Shown one piece after another: positions 25,151 to 32,131 of a stretch of DNA of 33,348 nucleotides. Position 1 is the stretch's first letter. Every line of letters starts with the position of its first letter. The translations under genes and the position numbers were made by a program. The DNA comes from Sphingomonadales bacterium (GTDB taxonomy: Bacteria; Pseudomonadota; Alphaproteobacteria; Sphingomonadales; Sphingomonadaceae). The stretch is from contig JAGWPW010000065.1 of the NCBI GenBank assembly GCA_028870315.1, forward strand, positions 1-33,348, read 5' to 3'. A model generated the notes under the pieces. It made no database searches, had not been told where the DNA came from, and worked only from the letters and a program-made list of their open reading frames with translations.

Positions 25151-26359
25151 ATGCAGGCCATTGGCAGATTTGTCCGTTCCCTGACCCTGAAGCCGCAAGG
25201 GGTGACGATGATCGTCGCCGCCTTTCTCCCGGTCTTCGCGATCATCGCCATGTTCCCGGTGGTGGGGGCGATCATCGCCCATTTCAGGAACGAGCCCGAC
25301 GCGGCGATCAAGGTGCCGGCGATGGTTACCGCACCAGGCTATGCCATCGCGCTGCTTGCCCCCTTCGTGGGACTGGCGGTCGATCGTTTCGGCCGGCGGC
25401 GGCTGCTGCTTGCCTGCACCTTCGTCTATGGTCTTGTCGGCGCGCTGCCGATCCTGCTTGAGAGCCTGAACGCGATCATCGCCAGCCGCCTGCTTCTGGG
25501 CGTATGCGAAGCGGGGATCCTCACCACCGTCAACACGCTGATCGCCGATTACTGGGACGATCGCGAGCGGCGCAACTGGCTGATGCTCCAGGGCATTGTC
25601 GGGCCGGCCTTGCAGCCGCTGGTATTCCTGCTGGTCGCAGCGGTGGCGGCGGTCCGCTGGAACGGCGTATTTCTTGTCTATCTGATCGCAGTTCCGATCT
25701 TCATTTCGATGTACTTTTGCGTCTTCGAACCAAAACCGCCCGAAGAATCCGAAACCGTCAGCAGTGCTTCTCTCGGTTCGTCGCATTTTCCCTGGGCTCA
25801 GGCGGCGCAAGTCGCGGCGCTGACGCTGGTCGCCTCGGTGATCTACTATGTGTTCATCGTCAACGGCAGCCTCACCTGGCGCGAGATCGGGGTCAGCGAT
25901 CCGATGCGGATAAGCAAGGTGACCTTTTTTCCAAGCCTGTTCATCCTTGCCGGTTCGGTGCTCTTCCGCATCGTCTCGCGCTATCCCAACACGATGCAGA
26001 TCGCGGTATTCTTCGCGCTGTTCGGGCTCGGCCTCATGGGGATCGGCCTCGCAACCACCATTGCGTCGATGCAACTGGCGCTGGTCGTGCAGCAGACCGG
26101 CGCGGGGATGACGGTGCCGGCGCTGATCGCCTGGGCGCAATCGAAGTTCGACTTCGCCCATCGCGGGCGCGGCATGGGCGTGTGGACCTCGGCTTTCTTT
26201 CTCGGCCAGGCGATCTCGCCGCTCATCATGGCGCTGGCGGCCGCGCGCGCGGGTTCGATGCAGGCGGCCTTCGCGCTCGCTGGCGCCGTCGCGCTGGGCC
26301 TGGGCGTGATAGCGGCGCTTCTGGCGCTGCGTGCGCCGCGCCGGGCCGTCGCGGCATGA
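25151..26359 (+). CDS. MFS transporter (aromatic/organic acid type)
   Basis: The 402-residue protein has about 12 membrane helices. The motif-A-like loop AVDRFGRRRLL follows helix 2, and helix 4 contains RLLLGVCEAGILTTVNTLIADYW, an Arg/Glu pair seen in many solute transporters of this superfamily. The substrate is not predictable. The ATG at 25151 has GGGGAG 7 nt upstream; an adjacent GTG at 25148 is less well placed. It is transcribed alone from a promoter with site f, between the aromatic operon and tetR. It is a candidate importer of the aglycone or glycoside. Confidence 0.85.
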   Translation: MQAIGRFVRSLTLKPQGVTMIVAAFLPVFAIIAMFPVVGAIIAHFRNEPDAAIKVPAMVTAPGYAIALLAPFVGLAVDRFGRRRLLLACTFVYGLVGALPILLESLNAIIASRLLLGVCEAGILTTVNTLIADYWDDRERRNWLMLQGIVGPALQPLVFLLVAAVAAVRWNGVFLVYLIAVPIFISMYFCVFEPKPPEESETVSSASLGSSHFPWAQAAQVAALTLVASVIYYVFIVNGSLTWREIGVSDPMRISKVTFFPSLFILAGSVLFRIVSRYPNTMQIAVFFALFGLGLMGIGLATTIASMQLALVVQQTGAGMTVPALIAWAQSKFDFAHRGRGMGVWTSAFFLGQAISPLIMALAAARAGSMQAAFALAGAVALGLGVIAALLALRAPRRAVAA

Positions 26360-26417
26360 TCCAGAGCGCAACGCGTGATTCCCGGAACACACACCATGCT
26401 CCATCCCTCTGTTGTCG

Positions 26418-26453
26418 GACCACTTTTTGCCAAATATCGGCTCCCACTTTTTG
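26418..26453. repeat. Paired CCACTTTTTG repeats, possible insertion-sequence end
   Basis: CCACTTTTTG occurs at 26420-26429 and again at 26444-26453 (24-bp period), preceded by GGA at 26417-26419. Short direct repeats of this kind are found inside the ends of IS21-type elements. No transposase or second end is present, so this would be a remnant at best. Confidence 0.35.
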
Positions 26454-26475
26454 GCTCGACGCGCCAATAATCGAA

Positions 26476-26504
26476 TTGACGTTGTGGTGATGATTCCGTC
26501 TATG
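26476..26504 (+). promoter_or_regulatory. Promoter of the island tetR gene, probably leaderless
   Basis: TTGACG (26476-26481), 17-nt spacer, TCTATG (26499-26504). The expected start of transcription is near 26511, right at the ATG at 26512, and no ribosome-binding site is seen. The island palindrome is not found here. Confidence 0.45.
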
Positions 26505-26511
26505 GTGGCCT

Positions 26512-27186
26512 ATGCCGAGTAGCCCGAAAAAGAAGCCCCCTTCGGTCACCCTGGCGGTCGAGGACGTCAGCCGGAAGCCGCAGCAGGGTCGCAGCAAGGC
26601 ATCGCTGGAACGCATGCTCGCGGCCGCGCGCGAACTCATGCTGGAGCGCGGCAGCGAGGAATTCACGCTCCAGGAAGTCAGCAGGCGCGGCAAGGTGTCC
26701 ATCGGTTCGATTTACCTGCGCTTCGACAGCAAGGACAATCTCGTCAGGGCGGTGATCGGCAATACCCTGGACGATGTTTCGGGTGAAGAAGCGACGATGC
26801 TGTCCGCGCTTGAACGCGAATGCGCTTCGCTCGGGGAATTTGTCCCGCGCTATGTCGAGCGCTATGCCGAGGTTCTGCGCCGCAATGCGGCATTGTTGCG
26901 CCTGAGCATGGAGCGCGCGGCATACGACCCGCTGGTGTCCGGCCCCGGCAAGGACCATGCGCTGCGCGCGACCAGCGCCGGAACCGAGGCGATGCTGCGC
27001 TACCGCGACGAGATCGGTGGCGATGACGGCGAACTCAAGGCGCGATCAGCCTATCATGTCATTTTTGCAACCCTGGCGCGCCAGCTGAGCCTGGGCTCGA
27101 CCTATGAATCGGCCGACGGCTACAACTGGAACCAGCTCAAGCGCGAACTGGGACGGATGTGCCTTGCCTATCTGCGCGCTGCCTGA
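26512..27186 (+). CDS. TetR/AcrR-family transcriptional regulator of the island
   Basis: The 224-residue protein has an N-terminal tail of about 28 residues rich in Lys and Pro, then the TetR helix-turn-helix (about 31-78: RMLAAARELMLERG, FTLQEVSRRGKVSIGSIYLRFDSKDNLVRAVI), and a helical ligand-binding part that ends at LAYLRAA. TetR proteins normally repress by binding a palindrome and let go on binding a small molecule. It is the only regulator inside the island, so it is the leading candidate for the 18-bp palindromes found at the other promoters. It is followed by a strong terminator and is convergent with the second deglycosidase pair. Confidence 0.85.
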   Translation: MPSSPKKKPPSVTLAVEDVSRKPQQGRSKASLERMLAAARELMLERGSEEFTLQEVSRRGKVSIGSIYLRFDSKDNLVRAVIGNTLDDVSGEEATMLSALERECASLGEFVPRYVERYAEVLRRNAALLRLSMERAAYDPLVSGPGKDHALRATSAGTEAMLRYRDEIGGDDGELKARSAYHVIFATLARQLSLGSTYESADGYNWNQLKRELGRMCLAYLRAA

Positions 27187-27210
27187 GGTTTTCGCGCGCA
27201 ACCGACACTC

Positions 27211-27261
27211 GGAGAAAATCGCGTGATTTCTTGAAATCACGCAATCTTCTCCAAGTTTTTT
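27211..27261 (+). terminator. Strong intrinsic terminator after tetR
   Basis: A two-part stem: GGAGAA (27211-27216) with TTCTCC (27247-27252), and a perfect 9-bp stem GCGTGATTT (27221-27229) with AAATCACGC (27234-27242), loop CTTG. A run of six T follows at 27256-27261. Confidence 0.85.
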
Positions 27262-27331
27262 CGATAAATATTTTAGCGAAAAGAAATTCATCGATGATGA
27301 AAGGCCGGTGCCGTCTTTTTGGCGCGATGCT

Positions 27332-28327
27332 CTAGCCGGCAAGGATTTTGCGGCACATCGCCTGGTGGCGCCGAACCTGCTCGAAGGCGTCGGCCTCGCA
27401 ATAGGCGTGGCCTTCCCATTCGCTGACGATCGTGCCGGTGAAACCGCCGTCGCGGAACAGCGGCAGGATCACGTCATAGGGCACCGCCTCCTCGACCAGG
27501 TCCTCGCTCACGCCATAGAATTTGCCGTGGATGTGAATGGTGCGGTCCACCATTTCCGCCCAGCTTTTCGGATCGTTGTTCGCCAGGATGAAGAAGGCCA
27601 GCGCCGCCGCCTGGATGTGCGCCGGTTCATGCCCGTCGCGCCGCGCGTGCTCGAACAGCTTCGCCGCCTTTTCGTGGCTGGGAACCGGCTCGGGCCAGAT
27701 CTGCTGGACAAGCGTGATCAGGCTTTCCTTCGCGCCCGCGGCGCGCGCGGCATCGAGCAGGCTGGGCGGGATTCGGGTCGCGGTGCCGCCGAAATCGGGA
27801 ATCCAGCCAAGCACAGGCGAATCCAGCTTGTCGTACATCTCGCGATAGGCAAGCACCGCGGGATGCCCCGCCCACATCGGCGCATGCACCTCGACCCCCA
27901 TGCGCACACCCAACTCCTCGGCATAGGGCGCGATGTCCGCAAGCAGATGGACGGGCAGCGCGAACTGGTAGCGCACCAGCGAAAAGCCGAGCTTCTTGGC
28001 CGAGCGCAGCTGGCGCTTGTGATATTCGACAAGGAAGTCGTCTTCGACCGGTTGCTGCCCCGGGCGCAGGAAACGGTCCGAATTGATCGCCAGCGACACC
28101 GGATTGAGCCCGGTTTGCGCAACCAGTTGCTTGAAACCTTCGGCGAAGCCATCGCTGACATCGGGGAACTCCTTGAAGTTCTGGAAACCGATGATCTCGA
28201 TGTTGGGGCCAAGCCCGCGGTTGGCGACCTCGTGCATCAGGCCATCGAGATCGAAGCGACGGCTCAGCCATTCGTTGGTGAAGGAATAGAGCGTCACGCC
28301 AATCTGCGGGCCGGTGGGTTCGGTCAT
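27332..28327 (-). CDS. C-glycoside deglycosidase alpha subunit-like (TIM barrel), pair 2
   Basis: The 331-residue paralogue of the gene at 18179 has the same metal-site blocks in the same order: VEVHAP (Glu146, His148), PDFGG (Asp178), IHIHGKFYGV (His265, His267) and SEWEGH (Glu303, Glu305). It differs strongly in the region between Asp178 and His265, which probably shapes the substrate pocket, so a different glycoside or a different linkage position is likely. The ATG at 28327 has AGGAG 9 nt upstream; the frame's extension to 28387 overlaps the beta gene. Here the beta subunit gene comes first, the reverse of pair 1. Same proposed reaction: beta-elimination of a 3-oxo-C-glycoside, needing metal and the beta subunit. 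Confidence 0.78.
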   Translation of the reverse strand: MTEPTGPQIGVTLYSFTNEWLSRRFDLDGLMHEVANRGLGPNIEIIGFQNFKEFPDVSDGFAEGFKQLVAQTGLNPVSLAINSDRFLRPGQQPVEDDFLVEYHKRQLRSAKKLGFSLVRYQFALPVHLLADIAPYAEELGVRMGVEVHAPMWAGHPAVLAYREMYDKLDSPVLGWIPDFGGTATRIPPSLLDAARAAGAKESLITLVQQIWPEPVPSHEKAAKLFEHARRDGHEPAHIQAAALAFFILANNDPKSWAEMVDRTIHIHGKFYGVSEDLVEEAVPYDVILPLFRDGGFTGTIVSEWEGHAYCEADAFEQVRRHQAMCRKILAG

Positions 28328-28349
28328 GATGTTCAGCTCCTGTCGGAAT

Positions 28350-28730
28350 TCAGTTGACGCGCAGCGTGGCGGACTGGCGGTTCGCACGCTTCATGCCCGG
28401 GATGTAGGGCGGGCTGACGTGCAGCAGCAGCGTCACCGCGTGCTCGCTGCCCACCGCCTCGCTGCGCCCCGGCAAAGCCAGGAAGGCGCTGTCGCGCACG
28501 AACCAGAAGGCGTCGATCTGCTCGCCCAGCTCGGCCAGCGACCAGCTGTGGCCCTCATATTCAACCCTTGCATCGGCAAGGTCGATCGCGGCGCCGTCAA
28601 TCTCGACCCCGGCCACCTCGACCGTCGAGAACGGCAACGAGCGATACCACGGCAGGCGCATCGCCAGCCGCAATGCGTTGCCACTGCGGCTCAGGCCTTC
28701 CTCGCCGATGATCCGTTCTACCGGCAGCAT
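28350..28730 (-). CDS. C-glycoside deglycosidase beta subunit-like (DUF6379), pair 2
   Basis: The 126-residue beta-rich protein resembles the pair-1 beta subunit in plan: an N-terminal strand region, then LRLAMRLPWYRSLPFSTVEVAGVEIDG (compare RLPYYRGLGLSMIEDIAVSVDG) and a C-terminal strand LLLHVSPPYIPG. The ATG at 28730 has GGGAG upstream. The open frame runs on to 29096, but that part is antisense to the GMC gene and is not coding. It is the first gene of a two-gene operon with the alpha subunit (22-nt gap), transcribed from a promoter with site g and divergent from the second GMC gene. Confidence 0.75.
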   Translation of the reverse strand: MLPVERIIGEEGLSRSGNALRLAMRLPWYRSLPFSTVEVAGVEIDGAAIDLADARVEYEGHSWSLAELGEQIDAFWFVRDSAFLALPGRSEAVGSEHAVTLLLHVSPPYIPGMKRANRQSATLRVN

Positions 28731-28774
28731 GTCGCTCTCCCTTGCAGGTTTCATGCCGCTTGCCGGCATATCAA

Positions 28775-28815
28775 TTGGAACCTGACTTCTAATTAATCCT
28801 TGACAGCCGGTCAAG
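28775..28815 (-). promoter_or_regulatory. Promoter plus best operator-like palindrome (site g) for deglycosidase pair 2
   Basis: Minus-strand TTGACC (28814-28809), 17-nt spacer, TAGAAG (28791-28786). TTGGAA-N6-TTCTAA (28775-28792) is the most symmetric copy of the island palindrome. CTTGAC-N5-GTCAAG (28799-28815) is a second small palindrome formed by back-to-back -35-like boxes for the two divergent units. Confidence 0.6.
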
Positions 28816-28831
28816 CCCGTGAGCAGAAGAA

Positions 28832-28849
28832 TGGGAACAAAAGTTCTAT
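28832..28849 (+). promoter_or_regulatory. Operator-like palindrome (site h) upstream of the second GMC gene
   Basis: TGGGAA-N6-TTCTAT differs from the consensus at one base in each half. It lies 30 nt before the ATG at 28879. Its presence argues that this stretch is regulatory and not coding, so the GMC gene should begin at 28879. Confidence 0.5.
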
Positions 28850-28878
28850 TTCTTACGCTCCATGCGGCACGGGAGATC

Positions 28879-30492
28879 ATGGAAGGCTTCGACACCATCA
28901 TCGTGGGCGCGGGATCGGCGGGATGCGTTCTTGCCAACCGCCTGAGCGCCGATCCGGCGCATCGCGTTCTCCTGATCGAGGATGGTGGCGACAACCAGCA
29001 CCCGTTCATCTCCATGGCCGGCGGCTTCGTCAAGATCATGGGGCGGCCGCAATATTTCCGCAGCTTCCCCGTCGCCGAGGAAGCGGGGCGCCGCAAGGAG
29101 ATGCACAGCTACGGCCGCGGGCTGGGGGGATCGTCGGCGATCAACGGCACCTGGTACCTGCGCGGCGAGCCCGAGGATTACGACGGATGGGCGGCGCAGG
29201 GCCTCGTCGGCTGGGGCTGGGACGACATTGCCCGCTGCTTTCGGACCATCGAGAATTACCGCGCCCCCGGCGCCGATCCCGCCCGCGGAAGCGACGGCGA
29301 GGTCCAGATCACGCCATCGACCTATGCCTCGCCGATCTTCGACGCGCTGGTCGAAGCTTTCGCCAGCCAAGGCATGCCCTTCGCGAGCGACGTCACCGCG
29401 CCGGGCTGCCATGTCGGTCGCTCGCAATATACCGTCAGCCGCGGTGGCCAGCGCGTCTCGGCCTATGACGCCTTCGTCAAGCCGATCCGCAACCGCAAGA
29501 ATCTCGCGATCATCCACCCGGCGATCGTCAAGCGCGTCGCGATCCGGCACGGTCGGGCAATTGGCGTCGTCTGCGATCGCGAGGGCAGCGAAACCACGTT
29601 CACCGCCGCGTGCGAGGTGATCGTCGCGGCCGGGGTCTATGGCTCGCCGGCGCTGCTCCAGCGTTCGGGAATCGGCGACGGCGGCTTGCTTCAGGCGCTG
29701 GGGATCGCGGTGGTTCGCGAATCCGGCGCGGTTGGCCGGAACCTTTGCGACCACCACAAGCTCGGCGTCTCGTTCGACCTTGCCAATCATCCCGGGACCA
29801 ACCGCGAATTCGTCGGCTGGCGGCTTTATCGCAACGCCTTGCGCTATTTCCTGACGCGCAGCGGGCCCTTGGCGCGGGTCGGCCTCCCGATCACCGGGAT
29901 GATCGCGAGTTCGGGGCAGGCCTGGCCCGATTTCCAGGTCGCCGCCGCACCCTTTGCGATGCGCACGATCAACGAAATGGCGGCCAGTCCCGGCAGCCCG
30001 ATCACCGCAAAGCCCGGCCTCACCTTTTCAGGATATCACCTGCGTCCGCGCAGCCGCGGCTCGGTTGCCATCACCACCGCCGATTTCCGTACCGCGCCGC
30101 GCGTCGCCGGGCAGATCTGGAGCGATCCTTACGATCGCGACAAGGCGCTCGAGCTTTTTCGCCTGTTTCGTCGCCTCGCCGCAGCCCCGGCGCTGGCAGG
30201 ATATATCGGCGCCGAACGGATGCCCGGAGCCGATGTCATCGACGACGACGCGCTTTGCGAAATGGTCCACAAGATGGTCGAATATGGCCTTCACGGCACC
30301 GGAACCTGCACCATGGGTGTCGATCCGGCGACATCGGTGGTGGACGCGCGCTGCCGCGTTCATGGCATCGCGGCGCTGCGCGTCGTTGACGGCTCGATCC
30401 TGCCCACGCCGGTCTCGGGAAACACCAATGGTCCGATCATGGCGGTGGCGCAGCGTGCGAGCGAACTGATCCTGGCCGACCGGCATCGATAA
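28879..30492 (+). CDS. GMC-family FAD oxidoreductase (choline dehydrogenase-like), possible glycoside oxidase
   Basis: The 537-residue protein begins MEGFDTIIVGAGSAG with the FAD GxGxxG at residues 10-15. The GMC signature MHSYGRGLGGSSAINGTWYLRG follows at about 75-95, and the C-terminal active site has His472 (YGLHGTGTCTMG) and Asn515/Asn517 (SGNTNGP). It has no signal peptide, unlike the Tat-linked dehydrogenase at 8737, so it is a cytoplasmic alcohol oxidase or dehydrogenase. FAD-dependent C-glycoside 3-oxidases such as CarA show that a flavoenzyme can make the 3-oxo substrate for a deglycosidase. Being divergent from deglycosidase pair 2, this enzyme is a good candidate for that step. In-frame starts at 28819 and 28831 exist but add residues that do not fit the family. 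Confidence 0.85.
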   Translation: MEGFDTIIVGAGSAGCVLANRLSADPAHRVLLIEDGGDNQHPFISMAGGFVKIMGRPQYFRSFPVAEEAGRRKEMHSYGRGLGGSSAINGTWYLRGEPEDYDGWAAQGLVGWGWDDIARCFRTIENYRAPGADPARGSDGEVQITPSTYASPIFDALVEAFASQGMPFASDVTAPGCHVGRSQYTVSRGGQRVSAYDAFVKPIRNRKNLAIIHPAIVKRVAIRHGRAIGVVCDREGSETTFTAACEVIVAAGVYGSPALLQRSGIGDGGLLQALGIAVVRESGAVGRNLCDHHKLGVSFDLANHPGTNREFVGWRLYRNALRYFLTRSGPLARVGLPITGMIASSGQAWPDFQVAAAPFAMRTINEMAASPGSPITAKPGLTFSGYHLRPRSRGSVAITTADFRTAPRVAGQIWSDPYDRDKALELFRLFRRLAAAPALAGYIGAERMPGADVIDDDALCEMVHKMVEYGLHGTGTCTMGVDPATSVVDARCRVHGIAALRVVDGSILPTPVSGNTNGPIMAVAQRASELILADRHR

Positions 30493-30607
30493 GGCGCCCG
30501 AGGACTGGCGCGTCCGCGCGACAGGCACGCCGGCGTGTAAATTCATGCCAGCGCGCCCGGTGGCATGCCCACTCGCAATTCGCCGCGCGGATCGCTAGAT
30601 CGGGGGC

Positions 30608-31432
30608 ATGAACCGCTATCAGATCGTCGCCGACAGCGACACGGTGCTGCGCGACGGCACGATAAAGCTCCATGGCCCCGAAGCCTTCGCTGCGATGCGC
30701 CGCGCCGGGCGCCTCGCCGCCGAAACGCTCGACATGCTGGTGCCGCTGGTCCGGCCCGGGGTGACGACGCGCGCGCTCGACGATGCGGTGCGCGACTTCA
30801 CCCTCGATCATGGCGCGTTGCCGGCGACACTGGGCTATCGCGGCTATGCGCATAGCTGCTGCATCTCGATCAACCATGTCGTCTGCCACGGTATCCCGTC
30901 GGAACGCGCGCTGAAGGACGGCGACATCGTCAATATCGACGTCACCCCGCTGCTCGACGGCTGGCACGGCGATTCGAGCCGGATGTTTTGCGTCGGCGAG
31001 GTGCCGCTGAAGGCACGGCGGCTGGTCGAGGTGACTTACGAATGCCTGATGATAGGCATCGCAGCGGCGAAGCCCGGCGCGCGCCTTGGCGACATCGGCG
31101 CCGCGATCCAGCGCCATGCCGAGGCGCACCGCTTCGGCGTGGTGCGCGAGTTCTGCGGCCATGGCGTCGGCCGGCTGTTCCATGACGCGCCCGAGGTCGT
31201 CCATGCCGGGGTTGCCGGCACCGGCCCGGCGCTGAAACCGGGCATGTTCTTTACCATCGAGCCGATGATCAACCTCGGCAAGGCGCCGGTGAAGATGCTC
31301 GACGACGGCTGGACCGCGGTGACGCGCGACCGCTCGCTTTCGGCGCAGTTCGAGCATTCGGTGGGCATCACCGAGACCGGCTGCGAGATCTTCACCGCCA
31401 GCCCCACGGGCCGCGACAAGCCTCCTTATTGA
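30608..31432 (+). CDS. map: Type I methionine aminopeptidase
   Basis: The 274-residue protein removes the initiator methionine from new proteins in the cytoplasm. All five metal ligands are present: Asp111 (VNIDVTP), Asp122 (HGDSSRMF), His185 (CGHGVG), Glu218 (TIEPM) and Glu249 (QFEHS). The substrate-binding His94 sits in VVCHGIP. The ATG at 30608 starts MNRYQIVADSD. It marks the return to housekeeping genes on the right side of the island. A 474-codon antisense frame across it is a GC-bias shadow. Confidence 0.93.
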   Translation: MNRYQIVADSDTVLRDGTIKLHGPEAFAAMRRAGRLAAETLDMLVPLVRPGVTTRALDDAVRDFTLDHGALPATLGYRGYAHSCCISINHVVCHGIPSERALKDGDIVNIDVTPLLDGWHGDSSRMFCVGEVPLKARRLVEVTYECLMIGIAAAKPGARLGDIGAAIQRHAEAHRFGVVREFCGHGVGRLFHDAPEVVHAGVAGTGPALKPGMFFTIEPMINLGKAPVKMLDDGWTAVTRDRSLSAQFEHSVGITETGCEIFTASPTGRDKPPY

Positions 31433-31526
31433 GATCACCGCTTGCGCGCCGGCGCGCGCCCGCGCAACGTCATGGCCGCCGACGCCACCCGCACCGGTGG
31501 CGCGCAACCGCGGGAAGGAGAGCCCA

Positions 31527-31994
31527 ATGACCATCGATCGTGCCGCCGCCAGCGCGGCAATGGCGCAGGCGCGGGCCGCGGCCGGCCCGCTCGCCGCCAG
31601 GGTATTCCAATACACCGACCTGATCGAAAGCACGGTGAAGGCGGCAAAGCAGCCCGGCTTCACCGAGGCGGGCTGGGCCGGGCTCGAAGCGCTGATCGCC
31701 ACCGACCGCTTCGAGCGCATCGGCAATTTCCGCGAACGCATGGACTGGCCGCAATATCGCGCGATGCTGACGCAATGGGGCACGACCACCGGGTTCTGGA
31801 GCAATTTCAGGCGGATCACCGAGGTGGGCCGGCTCGTCTTCCTCGAACTGGAGGAACACAATACCCCGCGCGGCGGCGAGGAATCGGTGGTGAATTCGCT
31901 GTCGCTCTATGAATTCGATGCCGACGGCAGGCTGTGCCATCTCGACATCTATCTGCAATATCTGCCGCCGGGGACGGAGCCGGGCTGGGGCTGA
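31527..31994 (+). CDS. Conserved hypothetical, NTF2/SnoaL-like fold
   Basis: The 155-residue soluble protein has an N-terminal helical part with Ala-rich repeats (RAAASAAMAQARAAAG) followed by a mixed alpha-beta segment ending in LYEFDADGRLCHLDIYLQYLP, a pattern of NTF2-like proteins. No catalytic residues can be assigned and I do not recognise a specific family. The ATG at 31527 has AAGGAGA with good spacing; the upstream in-frame ATG at 31497 would put that site inside the gene. It stands alone between map and a tetR gene. Confidence 0.7.
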   Translation: MTIDRAAASAAMAQARAAAGPLAARVFQYTDLIESTVKAAKQPGFTEAGWAGLEALIATDRFERIGNFRERMDWPQYRAMLTQWGTTTGFWSNFRRITEVGRLVFLELEEHNTPRGGEESVVNSLSLYEFDADGRLCHLDIYLQYLPPGTEPGWG

Positions 31995-32107
31995 AGGCGC
32001 ACATCATCGCACCCCGCAGGGTTTTGTTGTCGTATCGCTTTTTGCCGGAGCGAAGTTCAGGGAAGCAGAAAAACCGTTAGCCACTTGCGCGCACGAGGCT
32101 CTATAGC

Positions 32108-32124
32108 GCCCGAAACCATCGGGC
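32108..32124 (+). promoter_or_regulatory. Hairpin just upstream of the tetR ribosome-binding site
   Basis: GCCCGA (32108-32113) pairs with TCGGGC (32119-32124), loop AACCA, ending 7 nt before the ATG at 32132. A likely promoter (TTAGCC, 17 nt, TCTATA ending about 32103) places the transcription start close to the stem, so it could be either a leader hairpin or an operator for autoregulation. Confidence 0.35.
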
Positions 32125-32131
32125 GGGGGGC

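Noticed and set aside
24938..26467. 509-codon minus-strand frame
   Set aside because: Mirror of the MFS gene; Arg/His/Asp/Gln-rich translation without any fold.
28350..29096. Long version of the pair-2 beta subunit (248 codons)
   Set aside because: The upstream half crosses the divergent promoter region and is antisense to the GMC gene; the ATG at 28730 has a proper ribosome-binding site.
30437..31861. 474-codon minus-strand frame
   Set aside because: Antisense to map, which has all five metal ligands.
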